Shown here: positions 15,145 to 20,442 of the stretch, one piece after another
How the letters are laid out: the number at the start of each line of letters is the position of its first letter
Numbering within the stretch: position 1 is the stretch's first letter
Notes under the pieces: generated by a model
What the model was told of the DNA's origin: nothing
Database searches by the model: none
Seen by the model: only the letters and a program-made list of their open reading frames with translations
DNA from: Bordetella parapertussis
GTDB taxonomy: Bacteria; Pseudomonadota; Gammaproteobacteria; Burkholderiales; Burkholderiaceae_C
Length of the DNA stretch: 20,442 bases
Assembly: GCA_945882755.1 (NCBI GenBank)
Contig: CAMCWS010000133.1
Location: forward strand, 1 to 20,442
Direction: 5' to 3'
Program-made: the position numbers and the translations under genes

Positions 15145-15426
15145 ATGAGCAGTCTAGGATTTGAGTGGGACTCAAAAAAAGCTGCAGCAAACGAAAAGAA
15201 ACACGGCGTTTCTTTCGATGAAGCTCGTACGGTTTTCTTTGATGAAAACGCCAAGTTGATTGACGACCCAGATCACTCCGCGGAGGAGGACAGGTTTGTT
15301 CTTTTGGGCTTGAGTAGTTCACTCAAAGTTATGTTGGTTTGCCACTGCTATCGCGAAGAGGGCAATGTCATAAGGATCATTTCTGCGCGAAAAGCTTCTT
15401 CACATGAATCTAAGCAATATCTATAA
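15145..15426 (+). CDS. brnT: BrnT family type II toxin (RelE-like ribonuclease)
   Basis: 93 residues with the BrnT pattern: FEWDSKKAAANEKKHGVSFDEARTVF at the start, DPDHSAEEDRFVLLG in the middle and RIISARKASSHESKQY at the end. BrnT toxins have a RelE-like fold and cut RNA to stop growth; BrnA neutralises them and the complex represses the operon. The antitoxin gene follows after 10 bases, the usual toxin-first order for this family. The ATG at 15145 directly abuts an operator-like palindrome and has no Shine-Dalgarno sequence, so it may be leaderless. The upstream neighbour apbE is unrelated in function. Confidence 0.92.
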   Translation: MSSLGFEWDSKKAAANEKKHGVSFDEARTVFFDENAKLIDDPDHSAEEDRFVLLGLSSSLKVMLVCHCYREEGNVIRIISARKASSHESKQYL

Positions 15427-15436
15427 AAGGTGCACT

Positions 15437-15646
15437 ATGAGAAAAGAATACGATTTCACCAAGGCGCGTAAGAATCCTTATGCGGCGCAGCTTAAAAAGC
15501 AGATCACCATTCGTCTGGATGAGGATTCGATTGGGTACTTTAAAGGTATCTCGGAAGAGGTTGGTATTCCTTACCAAAGTCTCATCAATCTTTACCTACG
15601 TGATTGCGCGGCGCATCACCGCAAGCTAGACCTTAGTTGGAAATAA
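15437..15646 (+). CDS. brnA: BrnA family antitoxin, ribbon-helix-helix
   Basis: 69 residues from ATG 15437, which has AAAGG six bases upstream; an in-frame ATG at 15404 would overlap brnT and is less likely. The N-terminus (MRKEYDFTKARKNPYAAQL) matches the BrnT-binding segment of BrnA-type antitoxins, followed by a ribbon-helix-helix DNA-binding motif: strand KKQITIRLDED, helix SIGYFKGISEEVG, turn IPYQ and helix SLINLYLRDCAA. It should bind BrnT and, as a dimer, the palindrome in front of the operon. Confidence 0.9.
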   Translation: MRKEYDFTKARKNPYAAQLKKQITIRLDEDSIGYFKGISEEVGIPYQSLINLYLRDCAAHHRKLDLSWK

Positions 15647-15752
15647 TTGTTTGGCGTAAGCCAGTTTGGATCAAGTCAGCAAAGGGTGGCGCATAGCGCA
15701 GTGAGGTCAAGTCCTGTTTGCCAGTCGTTATGGTGATGTATCTAAAGGTAAT

Positions 15753-16823
15753 TTAACTTCGAATCCCACACACCAACACCCCTGGGTCGTTGTGGGCGAT
15801 CTCTTGGGTATTTTTAGCGTGTGCCACATCCATGTCGCGGGGCAGGGGGACGTTGTTTTTCACAGCCAGCACCTCGGCCATGATGCTGACCGCAATTTCT
15901 GCGGGTGTTTTGCTGCCAATGTAAATGCCAATAGGGCCGCGCAAGCGTTTGAGTTCTTCAGCTGTTTTGTCAAGGTGCTCGATCATGCGTTGGTGCCTTG
16001 CGTCGTTGTTGCGCCTAGAACCTATCGCACCTACATAAAACGCATCTGTGTCCAGTGCTTCTAAAAGAGCAAGGTCGTCTAACTTCGGGTCATGGGTGAG
16101 GGCAATGACGCAGCTGCGCCTGTCTGGGCAAAAACTTTGCACCACGTCGTCGGGCATCTCACTGGTCAGCGTCACATTGGGTACAGACCAAGCGCCGCTG
16201 TATTCATCGCGCGGGTCGCACACGGTGACGGCAAAGCCGTTGAACAGCGCCATGGTCGCCAAGTATTCGGTCAGTTGGCCTGCACCTATGAGCAACATGC
16301 GGTACTCGGGGCCAAAGGTATTGATGAGTTTGTCGTCGTCAATGAAAAGCTCGGTGGGGGTCTCGCTGGCTTGCAAACTCACCGCGCCAGAAGACAACAG
16401 GGTGCTGCGCTGCATAAGTTGGCCTTGTTCTAAGGACAGAACCAAGTTGTCCAAACTCTGCGCATCAGGGTCAAACTCTAAAAGTAGCTCCAGCGTTCCC
16501 CCGCAAGGCAAACCAAAGCGATGCGCTTCATCGGCAGTGATGCCGTACTTCACGCGCTGCGGTGCGCCGCTGGGAATGATAGAGGTTTCGCCCGTGCTTT
16601 GCCCCGTGGCATAAGCTTGTGTGAAGCGGTAGATCAGGTCGTCTTCAATACAGCCACCTGAAACAGAACCTACCACCGCGCCTGTTTCGCACAAGGCCAT
16701 GATGGAGCCAATCGGGCGGGGCGAAGATCCCCATGTGCGAACCACAGTGGCCAGCAGAGCGCGTTGCCCAGCTTGGCGCCAGTTGCGCAAGGTGCGCAAG
16801 ACCATGACATCAATATTTTCCAT
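15753..16823 (-). CDS. xdhC: XdhC/CoxI family molybdoenzyme maturation protein
   Basis: 356 residues from ATG 16821-16823 (complement); the product then starts MENIDVMVLRTLRNWRQAGQ as in relatives, while a GTG 66 bases upstream is unlikely. The N-terminal XdhC domain has WGSSPRPIGS, VGSVSGGCIEDDL (51-63) and FGLPCGGTLELLLE (103-116). The C-terminal Rossmann domain has LLIGAGQLTEYLA (177-189) and CDPRDEY. XdhC proteins bind molybdenum cofactor, help its sulfuration and insert it into xanthine-dehydrogenase-family enzymes. No xdhAB or aldehyde-oxidase genes are in the window, so its client is elsewhere. The bases just before the ATG are pyrimidines (TCTCCCCCT), so there is no Shine-Dalgarno sequence. 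Confidence 0.92.
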   Translation of the reverse strand: MENIDVMVLRTLRNWRQAGQRALLATVVRTWGSSPRPIGSIMALCETGAVVGSVSGGCIEDDLIYRFTQAYATGQSTGETSIIPSGAPQRVKYGITADEAHRFGLPCGGTLELLLEFDPDAQSLDNLVLSLEQGQLMQRSTLLSSGAVSLQASETPTELFIDDDKLINTFGPEYRMLLIGAGQLTEYLATMALFNGFAVTVCDPRDEYSGAWSVPNVTLTSEMPDDVVQSFCPDRRSCVIALTHDPKLDDLALLEALDTDAFYVGAIGSRRNNDARHQRMIEHLDKTAEELKRLRGPIGIYIGSKTPAEIAVSIMAEVLAVKNNVPLPRDMDVAHAKNTQEIAHNDPGVLVCGIRS

Positions 16824-16935
16824 AGGGGGAGAATAAACTCTCGCTGAGCTAAGTGTTAGGCTGCAATGATAATATTGAATTGAAAGCACTCAATTTATAT
16901 TGCGAGTTCAGTTTGCTCTTTCTTTACCTCTTTAG

Positions 16936-17505
16936 ATGACTCTTTCCAAGCGATGCTTTGATTTCTTGCTTAGTAGCTTGGCATTATTGTGCTTATTTTG
17001 GTTGATGCTCGGTACTGGACTGTTAGTCAAACTCACGTCCAAGGGCAAAGTGCTGTATTGGTCGCAGCGCGTGGGCAGGAACAACCACTTGTTCACCATG
17101 CCCAAATTTCGCAGTATGCGCACAGACACACCTGTGGTGGCAACTCATTTATTGACCAGTCCTGACGCTTTTCTCACCCCTGTGGGTAGATTTTTAAGAA
17201 GCAGCAGCTTGGATGAGTTGCCCCAGTTGTGGAGTATTTGGGTGGGGGACATGAGTTTTGTAGGACCTCGCCCCGCGCTGTTTAACCAAGATGATTTGAT
17301 TGAGCTCAGAACCCGTGCGGGGGTACATGTATTGACACCTGGGTTGACAGGCTGGGCACAGGTGAATGGTCGGGACGAATTACCTATCTCAGAAAAAGTT
17401 GCTCTGGATAAGTTGTATCTTGAGAAACAGTCCTTGTGGTTCGATTTAAAAATATTGCTATTGACCTTTGTAAAGGTTGCGCGGCGAGACGGTGTAAGTC
17501 ATTAG
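16936..17505 (+). CDS. Undecaprenyl-phosphate sugar phosphotransferase (bacterial sugar transferase, PglC-like)
   Basis: 189 residues, the short monotopic form made of the catalytic domain alone. An N-terminal hydrophobic segment (about 9-32, after KRCFDF) acts as a re-entrant membrane anchor. Family motifs follow: GKVLYWSQRVGRNNHLFTMP, KFRSMRTDT, the Asp93-Glu94 catalytic pair in SSSLDELPQLW, and MSFVGPRPAL, then LTPGLTGWAQVNGRDEL. The enzyme transfers a sugar-1-phosphate from a UDP-sugar to undecaprenyl phosphate at the inner membrane, the first step of polysaccharide or glycan assembly. No glycosyltransferase, Wzx or Wzy gene is nearby, so it is an orphan here. No clear ribosome site is seen upstream. 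It is divergent from xdhC. Confidence 0.92.
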   Translation: MTLSKRCFDFLLSSLALLCLFWLMLGTGLLVKLTSKGKVLYWSQRVGRNNHLFTMPKFRSMRTDTPVVATHLLTSPDAFLTPVGRFLRSSSLDELPQLWSIWVGDMSFVGPRPALFNQDDLIELRTRAGVHVLTPGLTGWAQVNGRDELPISEKVALDKLYLEKQSLWFDLKILLLTFVKVARRDGVSH

Positions 17506-17583
17506 TACAGGTCAATTGTTGATTTGTATGCATCCGACTTGTTGTAGTGCGGGTTTACATTCAACACTATTGGGTATAGATTG

Positions 17584-18348
17584 ATGAGTAAAAGTAAGTC
17601 CTTATCACTTTCTGATCTTCTTTTCTCCCAAGGCTTTGGCACCCGCCGCATTTGCGCGGGGCTGGTGCAGCAAGGCTTGGTCAAAGTGGATACAAGCAGC
17701 GGCCTGCAACTGACAGACGAGGACCTTGACATCACCCCCACCGAAGGCATGTCTTACGAAGTGCAGGGCGTGGATTGGCAATTCCACACAAAAGCCTACA
17801 TCCTGTTGCACAAACCTGCAGGCACCGAGTGCTCGCACAAGCCCTCGGTGTGGCCCAGCGTCTACAGCCTGCTGCCTGCCCCTTTGCGCCAACGTCCTGC
17901 CAAAACCGGCTTGCAAGGTGTGCAAGCTGTCGGGCGTTTAGACCAAGACACCACCGGCATGTTGCTGCTGAGTGACGATGGCCAGTTCATTCATCGCATG
18001 AGTTCGCCTAAGCACCATGTGCCCAAGTTGTACGAACTGACCACTGCCGATCCCTTGGATGACAAGGTTTGTCAAAAGCTTCTTGCAGGCGTGGTTCTGA
18101 ATGACGACCCAAAGCCCGTTAAAGCCACTGCTTGCGAGCAAGTGGGCAGTCATCAGCTACACCTGACTTTGACCGAGGGCAAATACCACCAAGTCAAACG
18201 CATGTTGGGCGCTGTGGGACACAAGGTAGTTGGTCTTCACCGATCTCGCATAGGTGGACTGGTTTTGCCAGCAGATTTAGCCCCTGGGCAGTGGCGGTGG
18301 TTGGGGCCCAATGAATTGGCCCAATTTTTAAATAACGCCATTATTTAG
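17584..18348 (+). CDS. rsuA: RsuA-family 16S rRNA pseudouridine synthase
   Basis: 254 residues from ATG 17584, preceded by an in-frame TTG. A short S4-like RNA-binding part (about 8-62, SLSDLLFSQGFGTRRICAGLV) is followed by the RluB/RsuA catalytic domain with YILLHKPAG (72-80), GRLDQDTTGMLLLSDDG (117-133) holding catalytic Asp120, and KYHQVKRMLGAVGHKVVGLHR near the end. RsuA converts U516 of 16S rRNA to pseudouridine during small-subunit assembly. The family also contains RluB/E/F-type 23S enzymes; length and layout fit RsuA, but the exact target is inferred. It is followed by a hairpin over its stop codon and then the hipB-like gene 32 bases later. Confidence 0.88.
   Translation: MSKSKSLSLSDLLFSQGFGTRRICAGLVQQGLVKVDTSSGLQLTDEDLDITPTEGMSYEVQGVDWQFHTKAYILLHKPAGTECSHKPSVWPSVYSLLPAPLRQRPAKTGLQGVQAVGRLDQDTTGMLLLSDDGQFIHRMSSPKHHVPKLYELTTADPLDDKVCQKLLAGVVLNDDPKPVKATACEQVGSHQLHLTLTEGKYHQVKRMLGAVGHKVVGLHRSRIGGLVLPADLAPGQWRWLGPNELAQFLNNAII
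18329..18347. repeat. Inverted repeat over the rsuA stop codon
   Basis: TAAATAA-CGCCA-TTATTTA is a perfect 7-bp inverted repeat containing most of the rsuA stop codon. It has a T-run before it rather than after it and an AT-rich stem, so it is a poor terminator for the + strand. It also lies where the hipBA promoter should be: TTGGCC (18316-18321), 17 bases, CATTAT (18339-18344) is a weak candidate. Confidence 0.35.
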
Positions 18349-18364
18349 CACAAATATCGACTTT

Positions 18365-18383
18365 CATGCCAAAATAAGGCATG
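18365..18383 (+). promoter_or_regulatory. Predicted HipB-type operator overlapping the start codon
   Basis: CATGCC-AAAATAA-GGCATG is a perfect 6-bp inverted repeat with a 7-base spacer whose last three bases are the ATG of the hipB-like gene. E. coli HipB binds TATCC-N8-GGATA sites, which have the same architecture of short GC-containing arms around an AT spacer. Autorepression of hipBA by this site is inferred. Confidence 0.45.
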
Positions 18384-18716
18384 CCTAAGTCTTCCTCCCA
18401 TAACGCATTCCTGCCGCCCCAAGCCCAGCAAGCGCTGCTGGCTTTGGGCGAGCACTTAGCGCTTGCTCGCAAGCGGCGCAAGCAATCTTTGCGTGAATGG
18501 GCCCAGCGCATGGGTGTGTCGGTGCGCACTGTGCAGCGCATGGAACAGGGCGATCCCGGTGTGGGCATGGGCATTTATGCGGTGGCGCTGTGGTTGATGG
18601 GGCGCACAGATGCTTTGGCTGGTATGGCCTTACCCGAGCTAGACATGGCCGCCTTGGATCTTGAATTGGCTGCCGCCTCCCAGCGTGGTCGCCCCAAAAG
18701 CGCTGTATCACCATGA
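18381..18716 (+). CDS. hipB: HipB-like antitoxin, XRE-family helix-turn-helix
   Basis: 111 residues. A single helix-turn-helix domain spans about residues 22-75: LGEHLALARKRRKQSLREWA, then QRMGVSVRTVQRMEQGDPGV with the recognition helix, then GIYAVALWLMGR. The C-terminal tail (SQRGRPKSAVSP) is short and basic. It should dimerise on an operator and neutralise the HipA-like kinase, whose ATG overlaps its stop (ATGA, 18713-18716), so the two are translationally coupled. The start at 18381 lies within a perfect inverted repeat, and AAGG one base upstream is too close to act as a normal ribosome site. The name is by context and fold. Confidence 0.85.
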   Translation: MPKSSSHNAFLPPQAQQALLALGEHLALARKRRKQSLREWAQRMGVSVRTVQRMEQGDPGVGMGIYAVALWLMGRTDALAGMALPELDMAALDLELAAASQRGRPKSAVSP

Positions 18717-19936
18717 GACCCGAGACGCTGGACGACAAGCTCTACCTGTGGTGGCTGGCCGACCCACAGCATCCACGATGCATAGGGACGCTGCGCTTGG
18801 TACGCAAAGCGCAAATGCAATCAGCCGGCGTGGCTTTGCGCTACGGCAGCGATTGGCTTCAAACCGGCTTTGCCTTGAGCGAAGACCTGCCCTTACGAGA
18901 CGTGGAGTTTTTACCCACGGTACCTGATCAAGCGGTGGGAGCGGTCGATGATGCCCGCCCAGACCGCTGGGGTGAGCGAGTCATTCGCTACCTGATCAAC
19001 CCGCACCGCCTCTCCACCTTAGATTTTTTATTTTTTGCCGGCGACCAGCGTTTTGGTGCGCTGGGTGTGTCGGTGTCGCAGCAAGCTTATGTGCCTTATG
19101 CGCATGGTGCCTTGCCTGTCTTGGAAGATGTACAGGCTATCCATGACTTGGTGCGACAGGTCGAGGCAGGTGGTCAAGTGGCGCCGCATTTGGCGAGGTT
19201 GGTCTCGCCTGGGGCTACCTTAGGAGGAGCCAAACCCAAGGCCTTGCTTCAGATGGACGGCGCAGAATGGGTTTTGAAGTTTGCCGATGCCAATGACCAT
19301 CTGGACATGGGCTTAGTCGAGCATGCCTGCATGCGTTTGGCTGCACTTGCAGGTATTGAGGTGTGTGAAACCCGACCCTTGGCATACAAAGCAGGGCAAT
19401 ACAGGCGTCATGCTTTGGCGATCAAACGCTTTGACCGCCACAACGAACAACGTTTGCACGCCGTGTCTGCGCATGTGGCCTTGCGAGCCGCAGCACTTGA
19501 CTATGGGTACCCCGAGATGGCTTTGTTGCTGCGTCGCTTGGGCGTAGCTTCAGATATCAAAACGAATGCAGAGCAGTTGTTCAAGCGCATGGTCTTCAAC
19601 ATCTTGATGGACAACACGGATGACCATGAAAAAAACCATGCATTTTTATGGTGTCAGCATGCGTTGGTATTGACACCCGCTTTTGATGTGCTGCCCACCA
19701 ACCAAGGCTTGGGCTACCAGTCTATTCGGGTGGGCAAAGAAGGCTCAGTAGCTTCCTTGGCTAATGCTTTGTCAGACCACCTGAGCTTTGGCTTGCATCT
19801 GCAAGAAGCCAAGGCTTTGGTGGATCAAGTCAAGGTGGTCACTTCCCAATGGCAACAGCATTTTGCACAAGCAGGTGTGAGTGCTTCTGATATTGAGAGC
19901 TTGGCACAAACCATTCGCTCAAGCCAAGCCCTTTAA
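18713..19936 (+). CDS. hipA: HipA-family serine/threonine kinase toxin
   Basis: 407 residues. The N-terminal subdomain (about 1-105) includes DDARPDRWGERVI, followed by the kinase: P-loop GATLGGAKPKALL (167-179), Lys189 in WVLKF, AIKRFDR (236-242), catalytic loop NILMDNTDDHEKNHAF with Asp303 and Asn308, and metal-binding TPAFDVLPT with Asp325. Spacings match E. coli HipA (Asp309, Asn314, Asp332). Thr169 aligns with the Ser150 that E. coli HipA autophosphorylates. HipA kinases inactivate a translation factor such as a tRNA synthetase and cause growth arrest or persistence; the target here is unknown. It is coupled to the HipB-like gene and its 3' end overlaps the convergent hydrolase gene by 18 bases. 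Confidence 0.92.
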   Translation: MRPETLDDKLYLWWLADPQHPRCIGTLRLVRKAQMQSAGVALRYGSDWLQTGFALSEDLPLRDVEFLPTVPDQAVGAVDDARPDRWGERVIRYLINPHRLSTLDFLFFAGDQRFGALGVSVSQQAYVPYAHGALPVLEDVQAIHDLVRQVEAGGQVAPHLARLVSPGATLGGAKPKALLQMDGAEWVLKFADANDHLDMGLVEHACMRLAALAGIEVCETRPLAYKAGQYRRHALAIKRFDRHNEQRLHAVSAHVALRAAALDYGYPEMALLLRRLGVASDIKTNAEQLFKRMVFNILMDNTDDHEKNHAFLWCQHALVLTPAFDVLPTNQGLGYQSIRVGKEGSVASLANALSDHLSFGLHLQEAKALVDQVKVVTSQWQQHFAQAGVSASDIESLAQTIRSSQAL

Positions 19937-20442
19937 AAACCCCACCACCAATTCCAAGCTCTTTTGCGCTTGGTCTTTGTGCGGCGAATGCCCGCAATCG
20001 GGCAGCACATGGCGCTCTACTGTGCCCGCCGTGTGCAGTTCATCCAAGTGACGCAAACTGCCATACGCGTCATCTGCGCCTTGCAGCGCCAACACCGGCG
20101 CTGTAATGGCTTTGCATTCCTCGCGAATGTCAAAGCTTCGGAACGCCTGGGATAGCCAGACGTCGTTCCATTGCCAAAAAGCGCAGTCCACATCGGCGTG
20201 GTAGCGCAGCAGCTTTTGGCGTAAATCCCCTGTTTCATAAGCTTGCTTGGCTGCCTCGATGGCGCTAAGGGTCATGTCTTCCACTATCAAGTGCGGCGCC
20301 ATCACAACGCAGCCCTCAACCGCAAACCGCGCCGCGTGCAGCAAAGCGATGGTGCCGCCATCCGAATGACCAATCAGCACGGGTTTCTCAATGCCCCAAT
20401 CTTTGAGCAGCGAAGGCAAGACTTCCCACGCCTCGCGGTGCA
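19919..20442 (-). CDS. Alpha/beta hydrolase (N-terminal part beyond window edge)
   Basis: The frame is open from the right edge (reading HREAWEVLPSLLKDWG...) to TGA at 19919-19921, so about the first 80-100 residues are missing. Visible are the nucleophile elbow VLIGHSDGGTIALL with the catalytic Ser, the acid region VLALQGADDAYG, and the catalytic His in LPDCGHSPHKDQ near the end, the full triad order of an alpha/beta hydrolase. A cap domain lies between Ser and Asp. The HEAWEVLP-type start before the elbow is common in small esterase/hydrolase relatives; the substrate cannot be told. Its tail overlaps the end of hipA by 18 bases. Confidence 0.9.
   Translation of the reverse strand, partial: HREAWEVLPSLLKDWGIEKPVLIGHSDGGTIALLHAARFAVEGCVVMAPHLIVEDMTLSAIEAAKQAYETGDLRQKLLRYHADVDCAFWQWNDVWLSQAFRSFDIREECKAITAPVLALQGADDAYGSLRHLDELHTAGTVERHVLPDCGHSPHKDQAQKSLELVVGFLKGLA

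Noticed and set aside
18305..18325. Direct repeat GGCCCAAT at 18305 and 18318
   Set aside because: Both copies are inside the rsuA coding region and encode different residues; chance is the simpler reading.
1..20442. CRISPR arrays, transposases, phage genes or rRNA
   Set aside because: No regularly spaced repeats, no transposase, integrase or phage structural protein and no rRNA sequence were seen.

Overview
The window looks like chromosomal DNA of a betaproteobacterium of the order Burkholderiales, most likely the family Comamonadaceae (Limnohabitans/Rhodoferax-like). This is inferred from the tig-clpP-clpX-lon order, the protein sequences and a base composition that looks near half G+C; I could run no database search. 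No stretch longer than 300 bases lacks a gene.

Bases 1-5506 hold a conserved protein quality-control block on the + strand: the 3' part of tig (trigger factor), then complete clpP, clpX and lon. Tig receives nascent chains, ClpXP degrades tagged or regulatory proteins, and Lon degrades misfolded ones. A hairpin plus T-run sits between clpX and lon. After lon come tRNA-Gly(GCC) and tRNA-Cys(GCA), with a strong intrinsic terminator between them. Next is a small AT-richer patch with two divergent genes I cannot identify (5766-6236 on -, 6269-6619 on +), the second coding for a very acidic protein.

Bases 6666-11795 are accessory: an RraA-fold protein with a signal peptide (-), a small Cys-containing protein (+), a 7TM-DISM sensor histidine kinase overlapping by 4 bases with an OmpR-like response regulator (+), and an ACS-family MFS transporter (-) with a FadR-type palindrome in front of it.

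Bases 11949-15064 hold a NosR/NirI-like membrane flavo-iron-sulfur protein overlapping by 4 bases with apbE (FAD:protein FMN transferase). There is no nosZ or other denitrification gene in view. The pair probably forms a periplasm-facing electron-transfer module in which ApbE attaches FMN to the NosR-like protein.

Bases 15145-20442 contain two toxin-antitoxin modules, brnT-brnA and a HipB/HipA-like pair, each with a palindrome at its start codon. Between them lie xdhC (-), an orphan undecaprenyl-phosphate sugar phosphotransferase (+) and an RsuA-type pseudouridine synthase (+). The window ends inside an alpha/beta hydrolase gene on the - strand.

The best leads for something new are the NosR-like/ApbE pair with an altered flavinylation motif, the unidentified divergent pair beside tRNA-Cys, the exported RraA-like protein, and the terminators placed too close upstream of lon and tRNA-Cys to leave room for separate promoters.
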